A stretch of DNA of 64,000 nucleotides from positions 1,488,001-1,552,000 of the forward strand of contig CM106586.1 of the NCBI GenBank assembly GCA_048013815.1. Direction: 5' to 3'. The position numbers and the translations under genes are program-made. The DNA comes from Setoptus koraiensis (Eukaryota; Arthropoda). The notes under the pieces are model-generated. The model was given only the letters and a program-made list of their open reading frames with translations, did not search any database and was not told the DNA's origin. Positions 10,540 to 23,726 of this stretch are shown in pieces. Positions within the stretch are counted from its first letter, which is position 1, and the number at the start of each line of letters is the position of its first letter.

Positions 10540-11255
10540 TCAATTTATCGACAGTCACATATTCCCAGTAGCTGAACTACTTTTGAGTACCTAGAGGAAT
10601 CAATTCAAAGTGTTCTTTGATAATCACTTCAGCATACTTGTTATGTTTTTGCATGATCTTGAATCAATCAAACGAGATCTCTTCATATGAGTAGTGATGT
10701 ACGGGCAAAAGTTGGCAGATATCTTTCTTCAAAATGTCTCTTGTGGTATTGAGATTTTTGGGAGTATAATAATGCATTCCTGTTGGGTTTTAGCCCTCTC
10801 CAAAAATATGACTCAGCTGGAATAGATGGCGAATGGTTAGTTGATTCAAGTGCTCAATTGGACAAAATGTTCATTCAAATGACGTTCGAACCCGCTGTAC
10901 CTGCACAGTCCATGATACCTTCAAATGTACAAGTTAATTGTATTGCAACTTGTGTGTTATCTGGCATCTATATTTGACCAATTGTCTAGAATTAGTTTTG
11001 TTTTGCGGTTTCGTGAATAATTTAATCAAGAACAACAATGGATCATTCCAGTTGTTGTTGACTAAGCACCTGTACCGATTTCAATGAGCTTGGTGTTGAC
11101 CACATTGTTGAGTTGAATAGTTTCAACAGGTTGATTTTGATTACGGTAGAAAAGAGTAAGGATACTTGTTGTTTTAATGTGAACAACAAAACGGTTAACG
11201 AAGGTTTTTTTGCACACTGTGTTACTATTATAATAACCACATGTAATACACAAGC
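10540..11255 (-). pseudogene. Decayed protein-coding relic, possibly alpha-adaptin appendage-like
   Basis: On the minus strand, protein-like stretches occur in order but in changing frames: TSILTLFYRNQNQPVE and LNNVVNTKLIEIGTGA (11170-11065), QVAIQLTCTFEG (near 10935), AESYFWRGLKP (near 10810) and NKYAEVIIKEHFELIP (near 10620). They are broken by several stops and frame changes. The spacing and the AES-(F/Y)-F-x-R motif weakly recall the appendage of the AP-2 alpha subunit, but the match is by eye only. It is clearly not an intact gene. Confidence 0.3.
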
Positions 11256-12834
11256 GCTCAAAGACGAATAAACAATTTCACAGTTGACCGGTGACTAAAC
11301 TTAATCTTGTAAAGCAGACAATAAACCTACTTAGCAGCGTAAGAAGACGATGAGTCTAAATTAGACAAAATCAAACGAAATTTCAAGATAAGAGGAGAGA
11401 TTACAAAACAAAACGAGAGATAGAAATAGCCTCACAGGTTCAGGTGAATTGAAGAAAAAAAGATGAGATTGAAATCAGACTTACCAACTGTAACCAGTGC
11501 TATGCAGACAACAGAAACAGAGCAAGAGAAGTGTCATTTAAGTAGCTCTATCTGGATCATTTAGCTTGTAACTTTAATGGAAACTCCTTTTTAAGATTAA
11601 CGAAAGCATTTGATTCAGCGCTCACATAATCTAATTGCAGCTAAATTGGTACTGGGCCAATCAATTGTTGCAACAAATAAGCTATCTGGATAATTGATAA
11701 AACCTCGCAACCACGACAATGGCACAGTGATCGAAGGAGAACAAATGACACAATGTTGGCACTAGTCTAAATATCTGTTCAAATTTGACACAAATCTCAT
11801 CTCCCACGTACTTAAGAGATTGAATGCTATCGACATAACACCATTAACGTCATTTTATTAGTAAACGATAGCGCTCACTGATTGCATAGTATATTATTAT
11901 GACCGGTGTAAAGTATCAATCTTGTTTATGTTGATATGATTTCCTCAAGGTTTCTAATCATTAAACATTTATCCCAAGTTGCTACTCAATAACACAATGT
12001 ATGATATTGCAGACTGCAATTCGCAGTGTCACTTGCCACTCGACTGGCAAGCTTATTTGAACTTATATTGACAACATTTATTTAATCCTATTTCTGCTAT
12101 TACAAGTCTGGTTGCTCATACTCGAGTAAAAGTTATTGCAAAGATAAAAATACAAAAGATTCCTGTTTTTGAACACCATGGAAAATCTAGTTGGACACAC
12201 ACACATACAAGCAGACTTTCTCCACTGAATAATTGGTCAGGAATAAAGTTGCTTGGAATATCACTTAGAACTTCCCGGTGTTATGTAATTCGCTCTGTGT
12301 CTACCATCTATCAAGTGATGAATATTTAAAATATAAGCATTGTTGTTGAAGAGAGATATTATTTCATTATGTGAATATTTTTATGACTTAACATCATAAA
12401 GACAGAGGATTGCATAGCAAACAGACAGACACTTGTCAATTTGAAATACCACTCGCAATGCCATCAACTACAAGCATTTCTGTGTTATAATCTTGAGCCA
12501 AGTAGGGAGTATCTCGGCATTAGCAACAACAATATCACTATGACAATAGTATTTGTTGTTGTAGGAGTAGTGATAATGTTAATGGTAGTATAATAATGTA
12601 TGCAGACATGTCTAAACAAAATGTACATACCGAGTATACCGATGACAACATTTGAAAGATAACGTTGACGAGTGAAACCAGAAATATAATAAGAGCGTAA
12701 CGAAGCTGCAAATTAATCTAAATCATCTACTGCTTGTATGCGACTAGCTGTCCGGTGAATGTGATGATTTCAGTCAGATTGAATTGTATTAGTTTGAATT
12801 GAATTTTCTTATCCATATATATATTTATTCATAC

Positions 12835-12881
12835 ATGCCGCAGATATTACATAACATATATTCTGATATGTTATGCGGCAT
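12835..12881. other. Bulged hairpin
   Basis: ATGCCGCA then ATAACATAT on the left pair with ATATGTTATGCGGCAT on the right, with an 8-base bulge in the left arm and a 6-base loop. It could be a folded RNA element or a relic of an inverted-repeat transposon. Confidence 0.55.
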
Positions 12882-14510
12882 CGACATGATAACTCGAAGA
12901 AACCTCTATTGAAATGATATACGGCTAGATAGGACAACATAATAATAATCATATATATTATAGTCTGCAGCAAGCATCAAAGGTTGGTTCCAATTATGAA
13001 CACACACTCTAGCTACCCATTAATTTTCAGACAGCGATCTTGTCCATTTGTTTGTTGCCTGCAAGTTAACTGTTTCCATAAGTGGAGATCAACTGTATTT
13101 AGTGTATATGTTCATTCGTAACGATATAAATACCTGGCACTGGTAATGTTGTGCAGAGTAAATGTAGTAGAAATTGTTGTTGATACTTGTTTCACAACAA
13201 CATTAACATTTCATTATGCAGCATCAGAAAGCCATATTTAATAATTACTTCTAGTCTTAACAAAGGTATAGGTTTTATAACATACAAAAAAGAAAAGTAC
13301 ATTATTTGTAGAAAACTATGTCAATTGTAGACATTTTTAATCCAGTTTAGGAGCAAATAAGTGAAAAAGCATCACCCTCTAAACATTATACGATTCGAGT
13401 TGATAGACAAATAACTTATTTTGTGCACTAAGACAGCAAGTAGATAGATTTGAACTGCTTTATTGCGTCTTGTCCAAACAACAAAAAATGACAAATTTTC
13501 GTCTAGTTTGTATCTAATTAAAGGTAGCCCTCATTAGCTCACGACACGTATTTGAAGAATTAGTTGTGTGTTTTGTTTTAGTGTTGTTGTTACTATTTGT
13601 TATAGCTGATTGTAATGAATGTTGGAGTGACCAGGCGATTAATTTTCTTTCTTCTTCTCTTTCTCTATTGCTAGCCAATAACTAATCATCTAATCAATGC
13701 AATCAATACGTCTTGCAACTTGCTAGCTCTCTCGCTGGCTCGTTTGCCTGTTGTTATCGTTAATGCATGTAGTTGTTGTGAGAAAGAAAGATAAAGAAAC
13801 AACGAGATAGATAGAGACAGCCAGACAGAGTAGAACCTTGTAGAATATCATGATCAACAAGTGAACATAAGAGAGAAAGAGAAGAAAAAAATCAAATCTA
13901 TTGCAAGTTTGCGATAAGGGTTTCACAGTCCAGCTAGCCCGCCAGCAAGTTAGCTAGCTCGTTGTTATATGATACAAGTAAAAAGAACAAGTACAAAGAC
14001 ACATGATAAGTGAAGAATGACGAACAACATTAAACCTGTTGTATGACTGACACGACCAATGGTCAAGCTCACTAACAAGACATGGGTTGTTATTAGTTAA
14101 TTCATTTGTAGTTGTTGCTGTCAAACAAGAAGTAAAAGAGAATTTGAAGCGATTGAATAGTAACTGTGTTTAGCCAAGATATTGACCAAACAAGAAAAGG
14201 TGAAATAGTGTTTGACATGAATCAAGTTTAAACAAAAATATTTCTCTTCTTTTTTCTCTCTATTTGCCCTATCATGTGAAGTCCAAAATTATGATCGTGC
14301 TAGTTAGTTCAATCTAATGTTTTTTTAATTTTAAACACAATTGGCCACTCCGAAAAGCTTACACAAACTATCTATCTACCGCAATCTATCTATTTGCCAT
14401 TGTTGTTATTGCTTGATAAGTCAATTTATCAGTTACTTAAATTCTCTAAGATGAATTATATTTTATCATTACATCTAACTAAACTCTCTGACCATGGTTA
14501 GTCAATAAGC

Positions 14511-14528
14511 GATTTGATTAATCAAATC
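14511..14528. other. Perfect 18-base palindrome
   Basis: GATTTGATTAATCAAATC reads the same on both strands and has a TGATTAATCA core containing TAAT/ATTA homeodomain-type sites. It lies about 0.8 kb beyond the 3' end of MAB21. A regulatory role is inference only. Confidence 0.5.
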
Positions 14529-15339
14529 ATCACTATTAACATCGCTGACTATTTTGTTTTTGAACCCGATAAAGAATTTTTATCTTACTTGAACTGCTTG
14601 TATGATTCAATTATTCGGATTAATCAACTAAAAAGCAAGAAATTATCGGATATTTCTAGCTTCATATAGAATTGATCTCGAGCCACATAAATGTTTCATA
14701 CTAATTTGATTTTTGTTTGATATGATCTTGTCAGCAAATGAACTAATAGACTTGATTGTATTAAAGTTGAGATCGGCCAACATCTCACTTCCAACGCAAA
14801 ATTACATCATTAGACTTATCAACAATAATTATACTTAATAAATAATAATTGTTTTTTATTTGTATATTATTGAACAATGTGGTGATATATGAAATAATAA
14901 AATCATTCATTTGGTTTAGGCTCATCGAAGCATTGGCTTCTTCCGAGTTATATAATAATCATTCGTTTTGCTATGTTAGATTCACATCTTGATTTGGTCA
15001 TCTCATTATGTCACCTATCTATTTAAGTCAACTCAATGAAAAATACCGACGAAGATAAAAACAAGGATTGAATCTATACAATAAGTACAATTATTGTCTA
15101 TATTATGGTGTGTTACTGTCATTCAGTCCTGTTGTCACACACGAATCGACTAATTGACTAAATGACTGATTGCATATACATTGCATAACATGTAACTACT
15201 GCACTCCTTTTTTCTTTGCATCGTGTCCATATTAATTAATTTATGCCGATTTAATCCAAAACTAAGAATTCGGTTTGATGATTATGTGTTGATGGGTGTG
15301 AATCTAAATGGTAATTGTTGTTTTTTACTTTTTCAATGA

Positions 15340-18300
15340 CTATAATCGTTCTAGAGCCAACGGATCTGTTATGAGAGTTCTCATCAGTCTCCATACTTGC
15401 TTGGAGGCATTGTCAAAAGATTTACCTCTAAACAGATCTAAAGTTGGTATGAAATAATGTGGACATCTACGACATTGCAAACACGATATCAATTGTAAAA
15501 GAATTCCATTGATTCTGTCACCTAAATTTGAATCATCCCATTCGTAATCATGTGGATGCTTTTCACATTCATACAATACCAATGTTTTAATATGATATGT
15601 AGTTATCGGGTGACCAGGTAATTCCAAGTTTCTATCTCTTAAAGTTTTCAAAATGGACAAACATTTCTTCCTTGAAGCACCTTGCAATACTTTATTTTCT
15701 GCTTCATTAAAACTCAAAACCCAAGCGTCGCCTTCCATTGCACTTTGTTTGCCTCTCTGGTCGGGAAATAGGTGAGAGAAGGAAAAATGAAAGCAGTTTA
15801 TGCAACTGAAAATTAGTTCAGAAGATCTACTGAATTTAGGTTGTAATAACAAGTCCATTGTAGTTGAGATCATGCAATTGCACTATGCTATGAAAGTTTA
15901 TGATAGTGATATTGATGAGTTAGATACCGCCGATGGCTCCATCTAACGGGTCGTAAGTTGAAATAATTCGTACTTGTTTTCCATGATTGTGGCGCAAGTA
16001 ATGGAATCGTAATGGGGCTGTGATATATTTTCGGTTATTTGGATATTAGAGTTAGCTGAAGATCATATCAATACATATTTTTCTGTGTTGCAGCCAATGG
16101 TTTCCGTAGAGATCAACAGTAAATGAAGAGACTCAAAAATCGGATGGTCACCTCTTATGCGCAACCTAACACATTATTGGCATAGAGAGCGCGCCATTGA
16201 TGTGGAAAAATTACTTTGCACATATTAGTTCGCATTCTTTTCTTCATTTACTGTCGATTCTGGCGACAATCAATTGCCTGGACACAATAAAATCCGTACG
16301 GATACAATTTTCAACTACATATCTCACCAAGAATTTAGCACATGCCCATAATGATTCGACTGCTTGCACTGCATTCATTGAACGAATCATTTCAACTCAC
16401 CAGACGTTATATTTAGTCCAGTCATATTTTACTGACGATATTGTAATGCCTCACAATAGATGGCACTGTCTAAACTTACCTGAGATGCTAAACATTCTTT
16501 GCTTAGTAAATCAAAACCCTCCAATTTAACTTCTGCAACAATATTTGGTGTTGGCCAACTACACGTAGACAATGGCCAGTGACTGGCTGATCTTGGCCAC
16601 AATCCACTACATCGAAATGCTGTCATGTAACAATATAAACAGTTATCGGTTACTATAATGAATGAATAATAAGATTTCATAAGATATCTTCACATGTAAA
16701 GTAAGAGACGAATACCTGGTGTTATTTGTATTGTATAACGATCTCGCACTCTCAATTTGACTTCGCTTGTATCCGCCACCATCTTGACAATATCTCTGTA
16801 GCAACTTTTATCGCAAGCCTGCGTCACCTGTAATTGTTCGAGTAAAATTTCATATGATATATATGTGCTAAATGTTAGATCAGTTAGATAACGAATGAAA
16901 GAAGTAGAGCTTATACAGTAGTTACGAACAACAGACTTGGTGGATGGCATATATTAAGGAAGTTAAACGAAACAATACCATCGATTGTTCCACCACCTGT
17001 TATGGTGATGGTGATGGTGATGAGTAGATGATCATGTGAGCATGATGATATGCTAGAGGCACGATCGAAATTGCGGTCTCAGTTGCGGTTGAATAAGATG
17101 ATGATGATGCTGGTTTGAAAGTATATTTAAGTATAAGAACCTTAACTTAAGGTAGGACGGACAGGTATTAAATGGAGAGCATTCAAGTTGAATTATTGCA
17201 TAAGAAACAAACATTGTGTGTGGTCATCGTGATGCATATAATCTATTGTGTATATTTGCTATCTCTCTACTTAGATGAACTCAAATGGATGATTGCTACC
17301 TAACTGACTATAACTATTTGCATAGTATCTTATGGCCATAAGAATGATAGTTCACTAATGAATTATCGTGCATGAAAAAAAAGTAGGTAAATTTGCTTCC
17401 CTTCACAACTAACTGCTGCCTGTAGAGCGAGAGAGAGAGAGACAGACAGACAGGTAAATGAATGATTACGAGCAAGATATTTTGACTGAGTTTACTATGT
17501 GTGAGTTCCTCCAATGTAAATACTCTTAAAAACCAAACACACATTATTTCAATTTAAGTTTTAGTTATACTTGGTGTTCGATAGAGCATGCAATAGGAGT
17601 TTTCTCTATCTCTCTTTCAGTTTGAGTTCTGATCTATCGTAAAGATTGTTTTTATTTGTGTTCATATAAAGTGATGATAGGTAATAATTTAAACTCATGA
17701 TGATAAATAGCTCTCAACATTTGGCCAAGTTCATTAGCAACAACTTAGTGGTTTTCATCACCAGCACAAGCACCAGGCAGATAAAGAGACCGAAATGGAG
17801 AAAAGAAACCAACTACTAGATGCAACCTTATATTAATTTTGGCCATTTACACACAGGTGTATATTGCTCGCATACATGACTACCTCACATGATTACAAGC
17901 AGCCAGAAGCAACATCGAGAGACCTTGTTGTTGTAGTCTCGCTTGTTGTTGTAGTTGAGATTGACTAAATGTTCTAGATGTAATCAATGATCTCAACAAC
18001 TAGTCGGATTTAGCATACGATGATTATGTTTGCTTAATGAATTACGTCGCATAATCAATTGATATCATATTATCATTAGAGGTTGTGTGGTGAATCTGTT
18101 GGTGGCCCCATGACATAATAGGTGTAGATGAACATTTTTGATTAGATCATCATAATTCTACTGCCCTACGTATATAGTCAATGCAGGATGCCAACAAAGT
18201 AATCAATCATCATATGATATAAATGAACATCATCTATTTATCTCTCTCGCTCTCTCCCTGATTGGAGGCATCTTTTTGTTCTCACTGCGTGGTATTGATA

Positions 18301-19211
18301 GTAATAAGCCATAATAGTAATGAGCCATTATTAAAATGATTGATCTCATACTCAGTTCGACTATCTGTGTTATGATGTTCACTTCTTGTCGCATTCGTCT
18401 TGATGGTCGCAACCAAATTGATGGGCGAATTCTTATATTGGTTGAAATGATCAAATATTCAAATGAACAATGAATTGTGTGTTTATTACTCACCAATGTC
18501 TGGAATCTCGATCTAATTTTTCTTGCGCTCAAGTAACCGCTTGCAGTGATGAATTCCACCCATAGAGACATGGATCTCTTTCTGCCGTCAGACAATTTAA
18601 GAACGGCGCAACCAGGTAATGAACCGTCATCAACAAAATTAAATACACCCATCTGATTGAGGTACAGTATCACTTCAAATTCTGTTGTAGAGATTATGTC
18701 CAGGCCTATAAGTATTTAGTTGATACATTGATAATAAAATGATAGTTGTTGTTAGGTATAATTTGCTTATAGTTGTTAGTTGTCAAATGATTAAATGATG
18801 ACCGCACACACACGCACTGTTGGCAATAATAAAAGAGGCAGCCTATAATTGACAGATATTGTGTCAACTGCTCCACTCACCCTCAAAATGGCCATTGCAT
18901 TCGGTCAACGTTGATATAAATCGTGGTTCTTGTATTTCGACCTCTCTGAGTATGTCTTGCACTATATTTATAATTTCTCCGATCGTTTTAGTGATTTGAT
19001 TTCTTCTATATGTTACTTTATCTGCTGCATATTGATTCAATTGATACATTAATAATTTTTCGTTTTCATTCATAAATCTAGGCCTGTGTGATGATTGCAA
19101 TTGATTAATAACAGTGGTTGCTGTTGCATTGCTGGTAGCAGTTTGATTTAATTGACTTGAAATAGTATTTGATGATGATTCCATCAGGCATTGATTAGAT
19201 GACGTCAACAT
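15340..19211 (-). CDS. MAB21: MAB21-family developmental protein, five exons
   Basis: Joining 19211-18881, 18705-18494, 16827-16716, 16619-16480 and 15756-15340 on the minus strand gives an uninterrupted 403-residue protein, with GT-AG at every junction. Landmarks in order: QEPRFIS, a phase-matched GLDII/TEFEV junction, LYLNQMGVFNFVDDGSLPG, ASGYLSARKIRSRFQTL, DIVKMVADTSEVKLR, WPRSASHWP, EGFDLLSKEC, GDAWVLSF, KKCLSILKTLRDR, LQLISCLQCRRCPHYF. MAB21 proteins have a cGAS-like nucleotidyltransferase fold and act in eye, sensory and body-plan development. They lack proven catalytic activity. Vertebrate MAB21L1 is 359 residues, and the extra length here is an N-terminal Ser/Thr/Asn-rich stretch. The frame stays open above 19211, so the start could lie further upstream. 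The intron between exons 2 and 3 is 1.67 kb. Confidence 0.93.
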
Positions 19212-22200
19212 CGCTGATGGTGTTGTTGTTGAAAATACTGTCAATGGCAATAATGACTGCGTTTGATAAGTGTATTCCAATAATAATAAATCTAATATGA
19301 TGTAATCTATACAATAATAATATCAGCAACAATAATTATCCAGTTGCAATGATAGATACTCAAAATGGTATATAAATACAAATGGCGGACCGTCGGATTT
19401 GCTGACGCTGGTGGGCGATATCAATGAGAATAAAGATGAAACAACAACAAAAATTAGATAGCTCGCTTATTTTGGTGAAGCACCTATTTTTGAAGATGGC
19501 GCATGCGTAGTCTGATTGATACACACAGTAGTTATTGTAGCAACACTTGCGTATACACTTGTGTGCAGTTATCATACGTATATATAGGACCAATGCAACT
19601 CAATCCTATCCAATCAAACAACTGAATGCTAGTGAACTGCGCTTGCGCACAAATGTGTCTCATTGTTTCAACTCTATCCGCATTCATATTTCTTGTACTT
19701 TCATTCTCCCATTCTCCCATTCTCACATTTTCATCGCTTCGTTGCATCATAATTGTTGCCTGAACTAACCGTTGTCTTCGTCGTGAATAAGTTGACACTT
19801 TCAAATAAATGTATACAATAATATGTACAAGATATTACCAGCAATAACGATCATCCACATTTGGTCAGATCATTTTAGCTTGGACGTTATGGTGACTCTC
19901 AGCTGTAGCAAATGTTTCATGATTCCACTATGGAATAGATTATAGATATTCTCACACGCATTATGTATTAGGGCACACTTATGATATGCTTATCAAATTT
20001 GTGTCGAATTGTATAATCATTCAACGTGCATTCAATGTTATATTGGTTGTGGTTAATGGGTGTCGGTGATTATTGTCACCGTGACAGAGTCAATGAGACA
20101 CTGAGACCGAGAGAAGAAGCGTGACGGAACGCGTCCATACAGCAACTACAGCTTGATTTTAGGTTAGAATTGCCTATTGTGGAAAATAAGCTACATATCG
20201 ACTTGTAGTGACCAAATTGCATCAAATCGGACAAAATCAGATGCTGCAAAGTCAAATACATTGAGTGTATCTAATCATGAAGTGGTCTAGTCATGGGAAA
20301 ATCATCAAGGCAAATTATGATATATTGTTAGAGATAAACTAAAATCAGTCAGTTTTCATTCATTATGATCACCAATGCAATCTGCAGGACTACTTAAGGG
20401 AAGAAACTGCTTCTGCAGCAAGTTCAAGCCGACCAATTAAACACAGACAATCAAGCAAGATTAATTAATGATTGTTGATTAGATTATATACAGATTATAT
20501 AAGGAGACATTCGATTAGTTTTAGCAACCAACTAAATAGAAGATATTACACATTAAATTGGTAGCTAAAATTTAATCCATGTTTATTGACTCACACATTG
20601 CATTTCCGTTTTTTTATGCCAAAAGATAGTGCATATACTGTGTGAACTAGTTAGTTCAAGATCGCATCATCATTTAAATGATATGATGTGATCTATGGAC
20701 TCTCGCTACGACTTGCTCATTGGATGGTTGCTGTTGTAAAATTGAAGTTTAGTCATCATAAACTAAAATCAAACGCAACACCAACGTTACATGAAAGAGC
20801 ATTAGTTTGTAGTGAAAGCTGAAATCATTCAAGAATTGTTTCATGGCGACCATTTTTTAGTCTATCTATCATTCTTCATGTGAAATGGAGAAATGCTATT
20901 TTTGCATAGAATGTATGAGCGTGTGTCTACTACAACCACCATTGTTTGTTTATTAGTTATCATTGCGCATACACTATCATTATTTATGTGATGATGCAAA
21001 CTTATTTATGTCATTCATGAATCATGACGAATGGTGAAAATACGCAACTACATTCACTGTGACTCAAGCCAACTAAATATAAGTCACCAACTGAAAATAT
21101 ATATATATCTAATGTTAGTGTTGTTGATCATCCACTGTCCACCACATACTAAACAGACGACGAGCAGTAGAAAGAGAGACAGACGGTCAGAGTAATATAA
21201 GATAATTACTATGGTAATGGTGACATTGTTGTCATCAGAGACATTGATGTGATAATAAGAGGGCAACTATATTGCAGCTATATCTTTATTGCGACAACAC
21301 ACACACACATCTAAGTGTTTATACCTCAACTAGATATTTAACTAGATATTTAGAGAGATAACGAAGACTTTTTGCTTTTATGCATCAATTAATTTCTATC
21401 TGTCTATTTATCTGTCTCGTCTTCATCGTTCTGACAGTATTCAAGCATGTATGAAAACAGTTTTAGAAGTTCATCTACTTCGCTTATGCAAATCTTGGTG
21501 ATGTTACTCTGTTGTGTAACAGATTGTGTGTTGCAGTGGATACAACAAAAAATGTAACAGAGTCCACAGACCCTCGTGAGACTTGTGTACACTTATCAGT
21601 CAATTGGAATATTTGAATGGTCACAACAAACTCTCAGCGTAAGATACTCACTATGGCGCCTAGTGAACTAAAACTAGCTAGTCACTTGGCTTGGTTCAAC
21701 ATGGATGCTCGTGAAAGGAAATGCCAAATTCAAGCTAGCAGCAACATCAGTTGATTATCATATGACCGAACAATAGTGTAAATTTATTGTAATGCGTTAT
21801 ATAATTATAAATGCTGTTGCACGTGACACGCGCCAACTGTTACGCAATTATGGTTGATCGCAGCAATCGAGCAGCAGAAAATAATTGTGGTCAGAGTTAG
21901 TTGGTGTATACACTTATATGCATAAATATGTGCTTAAGAGAAGAAGAGATATGAGCGGTTCCCATCTAATGGTGATCGCGCCATGTATAGAACACAGTGC
22001 ATTATTGTAATGGTTCAATGCCAACAAGAGTTCACGCAAACAGATATGGTTACATACGCGCTGGCGTAAGTAATTGAGGAGAGTTTATGAGGTGGCCAGA
22101 AAAGAAATTCCGATAATAAGAGAAAATGACCCGCTGTTTTGGCTGTGATCGATGGACGTCTACTTACTATCTATTTCTCTGTGTATGTTTATAATGAATG

Positions 22201-23655
22201 CGTTGAATGAATACGATAACAATATGATTGTTTTCGATTCACTGCGATGAGTTCGAGTGTGTGTTTTACATAATAACAACTGTGAAATGCTTAGTCTAAT
22301 GGAAGAGATTAAACAAACAAAAAGATAGATCCATGTAATTAGACGCCACGACAATGGAGTTACGAAAGAAGTTGTTGCATTACTTCGCTGCACACTGACC
22401 AATGTACAAACGTTTATTACACTAATGATGGACACACACCGAGTCTGTTCAAGGTAGCACCCATTGCTGGCGATGGAAACACTATTATTTGTTATTCAAT
22501 GACTATTTGTGTTTTTTTATTGAATATATATATATATATATACCAAGTTGGCTTGCATCAATCATTGAGTTAACCTCTTTAAAAGAAGGCACTCTTGATA
22601 ATGAGACATACGAACATACAAATATATATTAGGTATACTCTGATCTCATGCTGGTTTCCACAGACATCACACAGCACAACATGAACAACAAGAGTAATAT
22701 GTAAATATTATGATGATATTTTGGGTTGCTTATAGCAACCAGCATCGCTATCGTCGTCAATGATACAGCTTGCCTCATACGTAATTGATATTCACGATGC
22801 ATCTTTTTTACTGTATGAAATGGAAAACTTCATGAAAATGACCAACCAACTCATTCTCATTCAAAATCATCATCACACACAACTAGTCTATGTTGATCTC
22901 TCTTCTGCGCTCTCTTTCTCTCCCCGCAACTCTCTCTCTCTCCTCATCGTTTAAACTTTTCATTAAACTAACATTGAGCTCTAATGATACACTTACTGCA
23001 TATAATAGACAAAAAAGAGAAGCAGAGAGGCACTCGGTTGACTATAAATTACAATTCTAACCTTGCTGTTAGTTCCAACTATCACCTGAATGTTAGTTGT
23101 GTAGTATGATAGAAACTTTTTCACCTGACACTTTTCCCTCTTTTTGGTTTGATTTGTGTGAACAAAACGTGACTTGAAATAATAATTATATTCTTATCAT
23201 TGTGTCATTATTCTCTATTGATTGTTTCCCATGTGCTCACAACTCTTGTTCTTCAACTTGTTCACTTCACTTTGCTCATTCTGCAAGGAGTTTTCCATTA
23301 CTTTATAGTTTTACATTATATCGAGGTTGTGCGCTAACCTCTAACAACCATCCATGCAAATTAATCTCATCTAAAATACAACAACTACTGTTGCCAGGAA
23401 TATTATAGGTTGCGATCAAGACTTCAATTGAATCAAGGTTTTTCTGTTTCTATAGCAGGGTAGCCATATAATGATAATCGCAAGTGGTCGCAAAGGTAAA
23501 CTTTGTGCTGAATTGAATTGTGTAGTTGAAGTTCAGTTTCTTTTGGTCAGTAGATTTGGAGCACACGAAAAGAAGAGAAGAGATCGCGACTTTCACCGAA
23601 GTGAGCGCCTCAAAGGGAAGATCAATCACAAAGGATCCATAGTCAGTGTGTAGGC

Positions 23656-23726
<71 letters not shown>

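Larger units (their letters stand above)
11256..15339. other. Intergenic, downstream of MAB21
   Basis: No gene is supported. It contains a bulged hairpin at 12835-12881 and a perfect 18-base palindrome at 14511-14528. It may hold regulatory DNA of MAB21, but nothing in the sequence proves this. Confidence 0.5.

Noticed and set aside
10590-10660. Plus-strand VFFDNHFS resembling a piggyBac transposase motif
   Set aside because: The minus strand of the same segment is more protein-like and co-linear with neighbouring relic pieces. No other piggyBac landmark was found.
10870-10900. GTTCGAA resembling a tRNA B box
   Set aside because: No A box at the right distance and no cloverleaf. No convincing tRNA gene was found in the window.
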